From Methanobacteriota archaeon (GTDB lineage Archaea; Thermoplasmatota; Thermoplasmata; RBG-16-68-12), in NCBI GenBank assembly GCA_005878515.1, contig VBLZ01000107.1:1-16947 (forward strand): a DNA stretch of 16,947 bases, given 5' to 3'. Both the position numbers and the translations under genes were made by a program. The notes beneath the pieces were generated by a model. The model was not told where the DNA came from. It searched no databases and saw nothing but the letters and a program-made list of their open reading frames with translations. Positions 1 to 7,253 of the stretch are shown here, piece after piece. Position 1 is the stretch's first letter. Every line of letters starts with the position of its first letter.

Positions 1-300
1 TGCTTCTTCCTCGCCGTGACGGCCTCGAGCACGGACTGGCAGACCCCCGGCGTGATCTCGAACTTCATCACGATGCCCCTCATGTTCGCGAGTGGCGCGC
101 TCCTTCCTCTGGCGAACTTCCCGTCGTGGATGCAGGCGATCGCGAGCGTCAATCCGGTGTCGTTCTCCGCCTTGCTGGGGCGAGGGATCGTGGTCTTCAA
201 CACGGCGGACTGGTCGTACCTCGGATACCTGGCGATCTTCGCGACCGGGATGCTCGTCGCGGGGACAGCGGTCGCGAGCCGCTACCTGAAGGCCGAGTGA
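1..300 (+). CDS. ABC-2 type transporter permease, C-terminal fragment
   Basis: The reading frame is open from base 1 to a TGA at 298-300, so the 5' part lies outside the window. The 99 visible residues are hydrophobic. They contain a membrane segment with the pattern MPLMFASGALLPL followed by FPSWMQAIASVNPVSF, which matches the end of ABC-2 permeases, where a loop ending in an NP motif precedes the last helix. A final membrane helix (YLGYLAIFATGMLVAGTAVA) ends in a short basic/acidic tail. Such permeases pair with a cytoplasmic ATPase to export drugs, lipids or polysaccharides. The ATPase is probably upstream and not visible, so the substrate cannot be told. Family assignment is fairly sure from the motif alone. 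Confidence 0.75.
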   Translation, partial: CFFLAVTASSTDWQTPGVISNFITMPLMFASGALLPLANFPSWMQAIASVNPVSFSALLGRGIVVFNTADWSYLGYLAIFATGMLVAGTAVASRYLKAE

Positions 301-338
301 GCCACGGGTTCTGCGCGCCTCGGGTTCGCCGACCTCGG

Positions 339-1715
339 CTAGGCCGGCGAGATGTTCTGGTTGTGCCGGAACACGTTCTCCGAATCGTATTTCGCTTTGA
401 CGTCGCACAGCCGGTCATAGTTCACCCCGAAGTTCGCTCGAACGCGGTTCATGTCGTCCCCCGCGGCGAAGTTGATGTATCCACCCTCCTCGGCGTGGGG
501 CGCGAGGCCTTTGTAGTAGTTCTTTACCCATTGGGTGCTGGCCTCGTTCTGCGCCGGATCGGGCCACATACCGGCGATGACCATCGCGTACTTGGCTTCC
601 CGGTGGCCGAACGCCGTGGCATCGGAGGCGACATCGTGGACCGCGCCGTTGATCGGGTAAATGTGCATCGTCGAATTGACGACGGGGACTTTGGGCCCGT
701 TCGCGAGGTGCGCCTCAATGGCGCCGTCCGAGAGGTCCTTCGCGAAGACGGCTTTCCAGTAGTGTTGCAGCCCGGGGGGAACGAGTCCGTCGAACGCACT
801 GTTCAGCGCCGGGTACGGCATCGGCCCGACGTGCGCGGCGACCACGTCCGCCGCTCCTCGGAGGGGGGCCAGGGCTTCCTCGGCCTCGGACGGTGGGCCG
901 GTCCAGCATGCGACCAAGACGCACAAGGTATCTCCGTGTCGATCTTCCGGGATGAACGGAAGAGGCGGCGCGATCTGCCACGCAAAGAACGCTCCGAGTT
1001 CCCGTGGCGCGCGGGAGATGTACTCGTCGAAGGTGCGCATCACCTTCTCCGCATCTTCTTTCTCGAAGAACATCGGTCCGCCAGTGATGTTCCTCACCGG
1101 CTGAAGCTTGTACTGGAAGCTCGTCACCACGCCGAAGTTGCCGCCCCCGCCGCGCAGCGCCCAGAAGAGATCCTGGTTCTCCTTGGCGTTGGCCGTGACG
1201 AACGAGCCGTCCGCCGTGACGACGTCGGCGGAAATGAGGTTGTCCAGCGACAGGCCCGCCCCGCGGGTGAGGTACCCGATGCCGCCGCCCAAGGTCAGTC
1301 CGGCGATGCCCGTGGTCGAGATGATGCCGCCTGTCGTGGCCAACCCGAACGCGTGAGTCGCATGATTGAAGTCGCCCCATGTCGCGCCTCCTTCGGCGCG
1401 GGCCGTCTTTGTCGCGGGGTCCACGCGGATCCCCCGCATGCGGCCGAGGTCGACCACGAGCGCGTCGTCCGCGGTGCCGAAACCGGGCACGCTGTGGCCA
1501 CCCCCGCGGATGGCGACGGCCAAGCCTGCCGCGCGAGCCGCCTTGACGGCGGCGATGACGTCGGCGACCCCGGTGCAACGGACGACCACCGCAGGCCGCT
1601 TGTCGATCATCGCGTTGTACACCTTGCGCGCCTCGTCATACCGGCCGTCGTCCGGCAGGATGACGTCTCCGCGCACTGACCCCTTTAGCTCCGTCGCCAC
1701 CTTCTCATTCATCAT
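339..1715 (-). CDS. FAD-binding oxidoreductase, berberine bridge (BBE) family
   Basis: Predicted 458-residue flavoprotein oxidase or dehydrogenase of the PCMH/BBE class. Residues 40-170 form the FAD-binding domain, with RGGGHS at 70-75. His74 sits where this family attaches FAD covalently. GGGIGYLTRGAGLSLDNL (143-160) follows the usual pattern but has no Cys for a second flavin link, so a single-His (6-hydroxynicotine oxidase-like) attachment is expected. The C-terminus ends in NVFRHNQNISP, the BBE domain signature. The start at 1715 is chosen because a GGGGAGGG ribosome binding site lies 5 bases upstream; the frame stays open further upstream only as antisense to the methyltransferase. The substrate is unknown; relatives oxidise sugars, alkaloids or polyketides. 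No signal peptide is seen. Divergent from the methyltransferase, with 117 bp between starts. Confidence 0.88.
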   Translation of the reverse strand: MMNEKVATELKGSVRGDVILPDDGRYDEARKVYNAMIDKRPAVVVRCTGVADVIAAVKAARAAGLAVAIRGGGHSVPGFGTADDALVVDLGRMRGIRVDPATKTARAEGGATWGDFNHATHAFGLATTGGIISTTGIAGLTLGGGIGYLTRGAGLSLDNLISADVVTADGSFVTANAKENQDLFWALRGGGGNFGVVTSFQYKLQPVRNITGGPMFFEKEDAEKVMRTFDEYISRAPRELGAFFAWQIAPPLPFIPEDRHGDTLCVLVACWTGPPSEAEEALAPLRGAADVVAAHVGPMPYPALNSAFDGLVPPGLQHYWKAVFAKDLSDGAIEAHLANGPKVPVVNSTMHIYPINGAVHDVASDATAFGHREAKYAMVIAGMWPDPAQNEASTQWVKNYYKGLAPHAEEGGYINFAAGDDMNRVRANFGVNYDRLCDVKAKYDSENVFRHNQNISPA

Positions 1716-1760
1716 AAGAACCCTCCCCTTCGTCGGGACGGCCCGGTATCGCCGCGACTT

Positions 1761-1767
1761 CTTTAAC
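1761..1767 (-). promoter_or_regulatory. TATA-like element for the FAD oxidoreductase
   Basis: On the minus strand this reads GTTAAAG, preceded by A/G-rich bases. It would place transcription start near 1737, leaving a leader of about 22 nt that contains the GGGGAGGG ribosome binding site at 1721-1728. Assigned from position and composition only. Confidence 0.35.
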
Positions 1768-1832
1768 GCTTTCCCAGTCGACGCCGCCAACCTAAGCGTT
1801 ATCCGCCCCGGAGACCTCTCACCGCGCGAACC

Positions 1833-2639
1833 ATGACTTCCGACTCCTTCGACGCGTTCAAGGCGACCCAACGACAAGTCTGGAAGTCGTTCGCGCCGCT
1901 CGCTCAGGCGACGACTCCGAGCGCGGCTCGGCTCGTGCACTTCGCGGGCGTGCGTCCGGGGCAGAAGGTCTTGGACGTCGGGTGCGGCACCGGCGTCGTG
2001 GCCATCACCGCGCGACGGGCGGGCGCCGTGGTCACCGGCGTCGACCTGACGCCGGCGCTGCTCGCGGTCGCGAAGGAAAACGCCACGATCGCGGGATTGG
2101 ACGACGTCGTGTGGAAGGAAGGCGATGTGGAGAGCCTTCCGTTCGCAGACGGCGAGTTCGACATGGTGCTCAGCCAATTCGCGCACATCTTCGCGCCGCG
2201 CCCCGAGGTCGCCGTCAAAGAAATGCTTCGCGTCCTGAAACGGGGTGGGGTCCTCGCCTTCCACACGTGGCCGCCGGAGTTGCTTTTCGGCCGGGTCTTT
2301 GCCCTCATCTCCCGATACATGCCACCGGCCCCCGACCCGAAGCCCGCGCCACCTGGCCAGTGGGGCGACCCGACGATCGTGTTGCAGCGGCTTGGCACCG
2401 CGGTGCGCGACGTGACGTTCGACCGAGGTTCCCAACTCACGCCCGCGCTGAGCCCCCAACATTACCGTCATCAGCTGGAACAGAGCGGCGGGCCCATGGT
2501 CCGCTTGCTACAGACGCTGAAAGACGACCCGGCACGCTTGGCGCAGTTCCGCCACGAATACGACGGAATCGTCTCGGAGTATTTCGATCGCAATCTCGTG
2601 CGTCAGGATTTCTTGGAGACGCGGGCGATCAAGGTGTAG
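1833..2639 (+). CDS. Class I SAM-dependent methyltransferase (UbiE/Methyltransf_11-like)
   Basis: A 268-residue protein with a Rossmann-type methyltransferase core. Motif I VLDVGCGTG is at 46-54 and binds the methionine part of S-adenosylmethionine. The acidic residue ending beta-2 is Asp71 in VTGVDLTP. EGDVESLPF (96-104) is the adenine-side motif, and RVLKRGG (133-139) is the conserved post-motif loop before beta-5. The C-terminal 120 residues form a variable substrate domain. This architecture fits small-molecule or quinone methyltransferases; the substrate cannot be deduced. A GTTATCC element at 1798-1804 lies about 32 bp before the ATG, suggesting a very short leader. The gene is divergent from the flavin oxidase, so shared regulation is possible but not shown. 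Confidence 0.88.
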   Translation: MTSDSFDAFKATQRQVWKSFAPLAQATTPSAARLVHFAGVRPGQKVLDVGCGTGVVAITARRAGAVVTGVDLTPALLAVAKENATIAGLDDVVWKEGDVESLPFADGEFDMVLSQFAHIFAPRPEVAVKEMLRVLKRGGVLAFHTWPPELLFGRVFALISRYMPPAPDPKPAPPGQWGDPTIVLQRLGTAVRDVTFDRGSQLTPALSPQHYRHQLEQSGGPMVRLLQTLKDDPARLAQFRHEYDGIVSEYFDRNLVRQDFLETRAIKV

Positions 2640-2735
2640 GGTCCGCGGCAGGCCGAGGGCTACGAGGCTAACCTCCCCAAATCGAAAGCCGCGCCTAACG
2701 CCTGCCCAAATCCTCGGGAGGACGTATCGCCCTTC

Positions 2736-3443
2736 ATGAGCTTACTCAACGCAGAACCATCGGATCCACAGAAATCGAACCGGAACATTGCCGTGATCGG
2801 CTCGACGGGCCGCACGGGCCGACTCGTCCTCGACGAGGGCATCCGCCGCGGGCACTCGATGACCGCGTTCACAAGGCGTCCCGATGCCCTGTTGGGCCTC
2901 CGCGGACTCAGGTCGGTGATTACTGGAGACGGACGGAGCCTCGAGGACATGCGACGCGCCGTGCGTGGGCAAGATGCCATCATCTCGACTGTCGTCTCCG
3001 AAGGCCGCGGTCCGACGACGGTCATGAGCGACGTCACGCGCGCCGAACTCGACGCGATGCGCGAGGCCGGAGTCCGGCGCCTTGTGACCGTGAGCGTCTC
3101 CGCGATCGAAGGTCGACGGCCCTGGATCCTAATCAATCTCGTCCGCTGGATTTTGCGGAGGCCCTACGCAGACTTCGCCCGGATGGAGCGGCTCATTACC
3201 TCGAGTCCGGTCGATTGGACCATTGTCCGACCTCCGTATCTCTCGAACGGGTCCAAGACGGGCCGGGTTCGAACTCAAGTCGGAGGGAAAGATCTCCGCC
3301 ACGGTCCGTACCACATCTCGCGTGCCGATCTCGCGGCGACTCTCGTCGACCTTGCGGAGGACTCGCAGCACGTCGGGGAGGTGCTCTTAGTGAGCGAGGC
3401 GAAATCACGTGGGCCGACGAGCGAGCGCGACGAGCGTCCCTGA
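2736..3443 (+). CDS. NAD(P)-binding protein, NmrA/atypical SDR family
   Basis: A 235-residue single-domain Rossmann protein. After about 17 variable residues, NIAVIGSTGRTGRLVLDEG gives the beta-alpha-beta dinucleotide fold with the glycine motif GSTGRTG at 22-28. Arg47/Arg48 in AFTRRPD suits NADP(H) binding. ISTVVSEG, RLVTVSVSAIEG and DWTIVRPPYLSNG are the usual strands of NAD(P)H-binding (NmrA/BVR-B-like) proteins. The usual SDR YxxxK pair is absent, as is common in this atypical group, so it may be a reductase or a redox sensor. The ATG at 2736 is the first start in frame; a GGGAGG at 2714-2719 is 16 bases away, further than ideal. The gap after the methyltransferase is 96 bp, so co-transcription is possible. 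Confidence 0.82.
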   Translation: MSLLNAEPSDPQKSNRNIAVIGSTGRTGRLVLDEGIRRGHSMTAFTRRPDALLGLRGLRSVITGDGRSLEDMRRAVRGQDAIISTVVSEGRGPTTVMSDVTRAELDAMREAGVRRLVTVSVSAIEGRRPWILINLVRWILRRPYADFARMERLITSSPVDWTIVRPPYLSNGSKTGRVRTQVGGKDLRHGPYHISRADLAATLVDLAEDSQHVGEVLLVSEAKSRGPTSERDERP

Positions 3444-3452
3444 AGGAAACCT

Positions 3453-3460
3453 GAATATAC
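3453..3460 (+). promoter_or_regulatory. TATA-like promoter element upstream of the AhpD-like gene
   Basis: GAATATAC, preceded by GAAGGAAACCT, is one of the most A/T-rich spots in this stretch and resembles a BRE plus TATA box. Transcription would begin near 3483, giving the AhpD-like gene an unusually long leader of about 135 nt that holds a small ORF (see 3552-3623). Confidence 0.4.
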
Positions 3461-3551
3461 TTCGCTCCTGATGTCGACCGGATCCCGGGTACGAACACGC
3501 CGGCTCTTTTCCCGACGCGACGGGATCAGCGGAGGGGAGGAATTCCGAGTC

Positions 3552-3623
3552 ATGCCTCGCGCCGAAGGGGGCGCGTTAGAAGTTCCCGAAGCCTGCATCG
3601 CGCGGGAGGAGGTGACATCATGA
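3552..3623 (+). CDS. Possible 23-residue leader ORF overlapping the AhpD-like start
   Basis: An ATG at 3552 opens a 23-codon frame whose TGA (3621-3623) overlaps the ATG of the next gene at 3620 in the ATGA arrangement typical of translational coupling. A GGGAGG (3535-3540) lies about 11 bases before it. The same frame is open back to another ATG at 3471 (50 residues), but that start lies upstream of the predicted transcription start. The peptide is mostly acidic and matches nothing I recognise. Its last codons coincide with the ribosome binding site of the next gene, so the overlap may be accidental. Confidence 0.25.
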   Translation: MPRAEGGALEVPEACIAREEVTS

Positions 3624-4024
3624 CGAAGCAGAAGACGCTGGAAGACATCAAGGGGACCTTCGGATTTGTTCCGGGCTTCTTCGACGACTTCAAGTGGGAC
3701 GAGCTCGCCCTGAGCGGAGGCTGGGAGCTGTTCAAGAAGTTCGAGCTCAGTGAGACGAACATCCCGCTGAAGTGGAAGCACCTGATCGCGTTGGCCGCGG
3801 CCGGGGCGGTCAAGTGCCCGTACTGCACGAACTTCCACACGGCAGCGGCACAGCTGTTCGGCGCCACCGAGACGGAACTCCAGGAGACGGCCTACACGAC
3901 CTCGCTCGTGGGATACTTCAGCAACTACCTCCACGGTCGGCGGTATCCGCTCGAGAAGTTCGACGAGGAACTGAACCATATCGTCAAGAACTTTCAGGCA
4001 GCGGCAGCGGCCGGAAAACCGTGA
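3620..4024 (+). CDS. Carboxymuconolactone decarboxylase/AhpD-like protein
   Basis: A 134-residue all-helical protein of the CMD/AhpD family. The diagnostic CxxCxxxH motif is complete: CPYCTNFH with Cys66, Cys69 and His73. In AhpD-type members these cysteines form a redox-active disulfide used in peroxide defence; in true gamma-carboxymuconolactone decarboxylases they are absent. A thiol peroxidase or reductase role is therefore favoured over aromatic degradation. The N-terminus FGFVPGFFDDF is typical of short family members. A near-perfect ribosome binding site, GGAGGTGA, sits at 3608-3615, four bases before the ATG, indicating a leadered and well translated mRNA. A strong hairpin follows 17 bases after the stop. 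The downstream helicase is convergent. Confidence 0.87.
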   Translation: MTKQKTLEDIKGTFGFVPGFFDDFKWDELALSGGWELFKKFELSETNIPLKWKHLIALAAAGAVKCPYCTNFHTAAAQLFGATETELQETAYTTSLVGYFSNYLHGRRYPLEKFDEELNHIVKNFQAAAAAGKP

Positions 4025-4041
4025 GCCCCAAGAGCAATTCG

Positions 4042-4061
4042 TCTCCAGGTCGTCCTGGAGA
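4042..4061 (+). terminator. Hairpin after the AhpD-like gene, possible terminator
   Basis: TCTCCAGG (4042-4049) and CCTGGAGA (4054-4061) form a perfect 8-bp stem with the four-base loop TCGT, extendable by a G-U pair. It lies 17 bases after the stop codon, in the gap before the convergent helicase gene. No T-run follows, so it may be a 3' end stabiliser rather than a terminator. Confidence 0.4.
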
Positions 4062-4225
4062 TCAGTTCGCGACTGAAGGCAGTCCCAGGGAAATCCATCG
4101 ATTCCGACAGGTGCAAGAGCGAGCGCCGGAGGCGCTGACGTCGCGCGCGCGACAGCACGATTTCTGGAGACCTCTCTCAATGCCGACTCGGTCCGGGTCT
4201 CCGTCGTGATGTGGATCGCATCTCG

Positions 4226-5476
4226 TCAGCGAGACCGAGGGCTGCGTCGCCAACGTTGTCGGTCGCTCCCGCGCCGGGACTCTTGGGGGTGACGCCCGCT
4301 GGGACGTCCGGGGACTTTCGGAGGCGGTGGCGCGCGGTAATCGAAGTCCGGAAGAGTCACACGGGGAATCGGTTTGCCTAACGCGCGTTCGATTGCCCGG
4401 AGGTCTCCCTCGTCTTCGGGCGTTACGAACGTGATGGCCTCCCCGGCCGCCTCCATGCGCGCAGTCCTTCCTACGCGGTGCACGTAGTCGGTCGGGACGG
4501 TCGGCACGTCGTAGTTGATCACATGGGAGATGCCTTCCACGTCGATCCCGCGGGCCGCGACGTCGGTCGCGACGAGGACCTGGTGCCGTCCACTTCGGAA
4601 TCCTGCGAGAGCCGTCTCTCGCTGACTCTGACTGCGGTCCCCGTGGATTCGCGCGACGTCGAAGCCCGCTTGGCCGACCTGCCGGGCCACGCGGTCCGCG
4701 CGCCGCTTCGTGCGGACGAAGACCAGGACGGACAGCATGTCCTCTCTCCCGAGGAGACGGACGAGCAGGGAGGTCTTGAGGTGCTGCGGGACAGGATAGA
4801 CCTCGTGGCGGATCGTCGACGGGGGTCGGTGGGGCGGCGAGACCGAAATGCGGACCGGATTGCGCATGATTGTCCGCGAGAGGGTCTCGATCTCCGGCGC
4901 CATCGTCGCGGAGAAGAGGAGGGTCTGCCGTTCCCGCGGGAGGGCGTCGACGATCCTGCGGACGTCTGGTAGGAAGCCCATGTCGAGCATCCGATCCGCC
5001 TCGTCGAGCACGAGGACCTGGAGGCCGCGGAAGTCGACGTTGCGGCGGGACATGTGGTCCAGGAGCCGGCCCGGCGTCGCGACGACGACATCGACGCCCG
5101 CGCGGAGGGCATGCTCCTGAGGCGACATGCCGACGCCCCCGTAGACGGCGTGGCCGTGGATCCGCGTGCCTTTCGCGAGCCCGCGGAGGGCGACCTCGAT
5201 CTGGGCCGCGAGCTCGCGCGTCGGCGAGAGGACGAGGGCCCGCGTCCGGCCCGGGGATTGTTTCATGAGTCGCTGCAGGATCGGTAGAAGAAACGCCGCG
5301 GTCTTACCGGATCCGGTCTGCGCGGTGCCGATCACGTCGCGCCCCGACAGAATGGCGGGGATCGCCTCCTTCTGGATCGGCGTGGGAGCCTCGTAGCCGA
5401 GGCCGTAGACGGCTCGAAGAAGGACCGGGTCGAGGCCGAGGAAGTCGAAGGGGTTCTTCGTGTGCGTCGTTTGCAT
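4226..5476 (-). CDS. DEAD-box ATP-dependent RNA helicase (RhlE/DeaD-like)
   Basis: A 416-residue two-domain RNA helicase. Visible motifs are the Q motif region ending PTPIQ (31-35), Walker A AQTGSGKT (52-59), PTRELA (85-90), GG (113-114), TPGR (134-137), DEAD (158-161) and SAT (189-191). Domain two has VFVRTKRRAD, ARGIDVEGISHVINYD and HRVGRTAR. All catalytic residues are present, so ATP-driven unwinding or remodelling of RNA, for example in ribosome assembly or RNA decay, is expected. Residues after about 385 form a Pro/Arg/Ser-rich basic tail, as in RhlE-type enzymes, likely for RNA contact. The start is supported by a CTTAAG box 26.5 bp upstream, which implies a leaderless mRNA; no ribosome binding site is seen. 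Confidence 0.95.
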   Translation of the reverse strand: MQTTHTKNPFDFLGLDPVLLRAVYGLGYEAPTPIQKEAIPAILSGRDVIGTAQTGSGKTAAFLLPILQRLMKQSPGRTRALVLSPTRELAAQIEVALRGLAKGTRIHGHAVYGGVGMSPQEHALRAGVDVVVATPGRLLDHMSRRNVDFRGLQVLVLDEADRMLDMGFLPDVRRIVDALPRERQTLLFSATMAPEIETLSRTIMRNPVRISVSPPHRPPSTIRHEVYPVPQHLKTSLLVRLLGREDMLSVLVFVRTKRRADRVARQVGQAGFDVARIHGDRSQSQRETALAGFRSGRHQVLVATDVAARGIDVEGISHVINYDVPTVPTDYVHRVGRTARMEAAGEAITFVTPEDEGDLRAIERALGKPIPRVTLPDFDYRAPPPPKVPGRPSGRHPQESRRGSDRQRWRRSPRSR

Positions 5477-5499
5477 CGCGGGTCCTACGGGTTCATCGG

Positions 5500-5505
5500 C
5501 TTAAG
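5500..5505 (-). promoter_or_regulatory. TATA-like CTTAAG box of the helicase gene
   Basis: CTTAAG centred 26.5 bp upstream of the helicase ATG (5476), with AATC before it on the minus strand. This spacing puts transcription start on or next to the start codon. Confidence 0.55.
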
Positions 5506-5592
5506 GATTCCCACGGTCGACGAGGGCGCGGCAAGTCTTATCTCGCGTCACGACCGTCCCCGAGTCATCGGCTCAGCCGAGGCATCGATACC

Positions 5593-6084
5593 ATGAAAGG
5601 AGAGAGTTCCCGTCGGGGTCGCACGAGTCCCGAATATCGCATCCGCGTTTCGTTTGGGGTCCCGCTCGACTTTGCGTTCGCCTGGTGCACGGACTACACG
5701 CCTGAGGATCCAGACCTCGAGGGGGAGTCATACCAGCGGAAGATCATCGAACGCACCCCGCATCGGGTTATTTTCGAAGACTTGGAGGAGAACGAGGACG
5801 GATGGGATTGGGGCCGGGATGTCGTCACGTTGTTACCCCCGAACCGGTGGCACATGGATGGCGTCGGGAATCGCCGCGACGTAACCGCCGACTACGTGCT
5901 GTCGCCTCTCCCGGACGGTCGGACCGGGTTTGACCTCCGATGGAGGAGACGCCCGAAGGTCCCGGAGACGAAGAAGCTCACGAAGGCGGAACGGGAGGCC
6001 TCGGCGATGCGCGCATGGAAGCGGTTTGCCGTCGCAATGGAACGCGACTACCGGGGCTCGCGACGACGCCCGAGGACGAAGTGA
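5593..6084 (+). CDS. SRPBCC (START/Bet v1-like) family protein
   Basis: A 163-residue protein. After a basic N-terminal arm, YRIRVSFGVPLDFAFAWCTDYTPED opens like SRPBCC proteins, where a first strand and helix build a deep hydrophobic ligand cavity. Alternating strands follow (KIIERTPHRVIFEDLEE, DVVTLLPPNRWHMDGVG, TADYVLSPLPDGRTGFDLRW). A long C-terminal helix (KLTKAEREASAMRAWKRFAVAMERDYRG) closes the pocket. Family members bind lipids, polyketides or hydrophobic hormones, or act as co-chaperones; no ligand can be named here. A CTTATC element at 5537-5542 would start transcription near 5566. The gene converges with the next one, the stops being only 24 bp apart. The basic tail (RGSRRRPRTK) may bind nucleic acid. 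Confidence 0.75.
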   Translation: MKGESSRRGRTSPEYRIRVSFGVPLDFAFAWCTDYTPEDPDLEGESYQRKIIERTPHRVIFEDLEENEDGWDWGRDVVTLLPPNRWHMDGVGNRRDVTADYVLSPLPDGRTGFDLRWRRRPKVPETKKLTKAEREASAMRAWKRFAVAMERDYRGSRRRPRTK

Positions 6085-6108
6085 TCGCGCGATTGCGAGA
6101 CCACGACT

Positions 6109-6408
6109 CTATTTCTCCAACGTGATCCAAGTCAGGGTTGCGTACGGCTGCCCTGGATAGTAGGAGATCCGGACGAAACGTCGGCCGACGAGCGCCGCGA
6201 GCTGAACGAATCCGTCGCTGCCCGTCTCGAGCTCTCCGATCGGCTCCAGGTCCGCATCGACGATGCTCATGATCCGTTTCGTCGCACCGGCGGGGAACCA
6301 TCCGGAATAGGGATCGAGATGGAGGATCTTCTTTCGGAGGTCCTCGACCCGTGGGTCCAGCGTCTTCTTCGATTTCGGCTTGCGAGCGCCTTTCCTTTTC
6401 TTGACCAT
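6109..6408 (-). CDS. Small basic conserved-looking hypothetical protein
   Basis: A 99-residue protein I do not recognise. Residues 1-27 are strongly basic (KKRKGARKPKSKK and following). Residues 28-99 look folded, with LHLDPYSGWFPAGATKRIMSIVDADLEPIGELE, then a GRRFVRISYYPGQPYATLTWITLEK strand pair. The ATG at 6408 is chosen over one at 6471 in the same frame because a GGAGG ribosome binding site (6413-6417) lies four bases upstream. An A/T-rich patch near 6465-6474 would give a leader of about 30 nt. A second patch at 6431-6438 would make the mRNA leaderless, so the promoter is uncertain. The N-terminal arm suggests contact with nucleic acid, which is inference only. Confidence 0.6.
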   Translation of the reverse strand: MVKKRKGARKPKSKKTLDPRVEDLRKKILHLDPYSGWFPAGATKRIMSIVDADLEPIGELETGSDGFVQLAALVGRRFVRISYYPGQPYATLTWITLEK

Positions 6409-6527
6409 CTCCCCTCCGGATGCGGTCGAAATACATATCGTTGACTGGGCGTCAAGAAGCAAGGATTTCAAAGTCAGCTAAAGGTGGACGAACCGGTTAA
6501 ACCGCGGCCCGTCCGTGAGTCGTTGAT

Positions 6528-7028
6528 TCAATACATCGAGAACGCCGGGAGCGTCTCGGTCGAGAGCACGCCGGGCATGCTCTGGACCTTCGTCACGACG
6601 GACTCGAGGAGGTTTGCACGGGGGTCCGCGCTGATGCGGGCCACGATGTCCTCATCTCCGGTCGTGCCGATGATCTCCTGGATCTCGGGGACGTTCTTCA
6701 ACGCGCTCATGGTCTTCTGCGTGTCTGCGGACCGAATGAGGAGGTACGCGTTGCTGGCGTGCCCATCTTTCTTACTCGACGTCCAGTCCTGGAGTGCCGG
6801 ATAGCTCCGGAGCCCTCGGACGTGGTCCCATGCTTGGACCTCGGACGCGAATGCGCGCAGCTCGTCCGTGTTACGGAAGCCGCCCGCGATGGCGATGTCG
6901 TGACGCCCAAAGACGGCCTCGGCCTTCGCCACGTTGGGCTTGGCGCGGAGGGTCGTCAACGTTCTCTCTACATATGTTGGCGCCACTTTGACAAAGATGA
7001 CGCTTGTTCCAAATAGTTCGCTTGGCAT
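6528..7028 (-). CDS. Stand-alone tandem RAM (Lrp/AsnC ligand-binding) domain protein, no HTH
   Basis: A 166-residue protein built of two Lrp/AsnC-type effector domains (RAM, alpha-beta sandwich). The first spans about residues 8-82 (VIFVKVAPTYVERTLTTL, then VAKAEAVFGRHDIAIAGGF). The second spans about 92-165 (NAYLLIRSADTQKTMSALKNV, then EIIGTTGDEDIVARIS, then MPGVLSTETLP). The pattern V.xA..VxGxxDI is the family hallmark. The N-terminal helix-turn-helix of real Lrp regulators is missing, so it should not bind DNA alone. Such proteins sense amino acids or small metabolites, or partner full-length Lrp proteins. A CTTAAG box at 7066-7071 predicts a 14-nt leader with GAAGGA before the ATG. It is divergent from the peroxidase across a palindrome-rich region. 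Confidence 0.8.
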   Translation of the reverse strand: MPSELFGTSVIFVKVAPTYVERTLTTLRAKPNVAKAEAVFGRHDIAIAGGFRNTDELRAFASEVQAWDHVRGLRSYPALQDWTSSKKDGHASNAYLLIRSADTQKTMSALKNVPEIQEIIGTTGDEDIVARISADPRANLLESVVTKVQSMPGVLSTETLPAFSMY

Positions 7029-7065
7029 TCAAAATTCCTTCGTCTCTCCTTAGAATCCCCACGCA

Positions 7066-7071
7066 CTTAAG
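7066..7071 (-). promoter_or_regulatory. TATA-like CTTAAG box of the RAM-domain gene
   Basis: CTTAAG preceded by GCATC on the minus strand. Its centre at 7068.5 predicts transcription start near 7042 and a 14-nt leader that includes GAAGGA. The same hexamer precedes the helicase gene and the gene at 12845-13228. Confidence 0.5.
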
Positions 7072-7094
7072 GATGCTTACGGTCCGCGACCCAG

Positions 7095-7146
7095 ATAGAC
7101 CACATGTGGTTGATTCGCGTCCACGAATAGACCATACATGGTTAAT
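7095..7146. promoter_or_regulatory. Two 20-bp dyad sites 32 bp apart, likely operator pair
   Basis: Copies at 7095-7114 and 7127-7146 agree at 16 of 20 positions and share the partial dyad ATNRACCA-N4-TGGTYNAT. The first holds a perfect 12-bp palindrome (ACCACATGTGGT, 7099-7110). The second holds ACCAT-AC-ATGGT (7131-7142). The repeat distance is exactly 32 bp, about three helical turns, so two dimers would sit on one face of the DNA. The pair lies 24 bp upstream of the RAM-gene TATA box and about 145 bp upstream of that of the peroxidase. This fits an activator or a looping repressor; which gene it serves is not known. Confidence 0.6.
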
Positions 7147-7253
7147 CACCGTGTGGACGAGTCACATGGAGAGTCTCCGAGCGAGTACGATTCCTTCATG
7201 CCCTGCCAACTCGAGGCACAAGGCCATCGCAACACGATCTATCGCAGATCGCC

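Noticed and set aside
126..1679. Plus-strand frame of 517 residues
   Set aside because: It is the antisense of the flavin oxidase, with Arg/Val-rich shadow composition and no domain.
339..2471. Minus-strand frame of 710 residues covering the flavin oxidase and beyond
   Set aside because: The N-terminal 250 residues are antisense to the methyltransferase and have low-complexity, Arg-rich composition. The real start at 1715 has a strong ribosome binding site.
3262..3284. GGTTCGAA-like T-loop sequence hinting at a tRNA
   Set aside because: It lies inside the NmrA-like coding region and no cloverleaf can be built around it.
7157..7176. Possible third copy of the 20-bp dyad
   Set aside because: Only the CACATG core agrees; the flanks do not match and the spacing is 30 rather than 32 bp.
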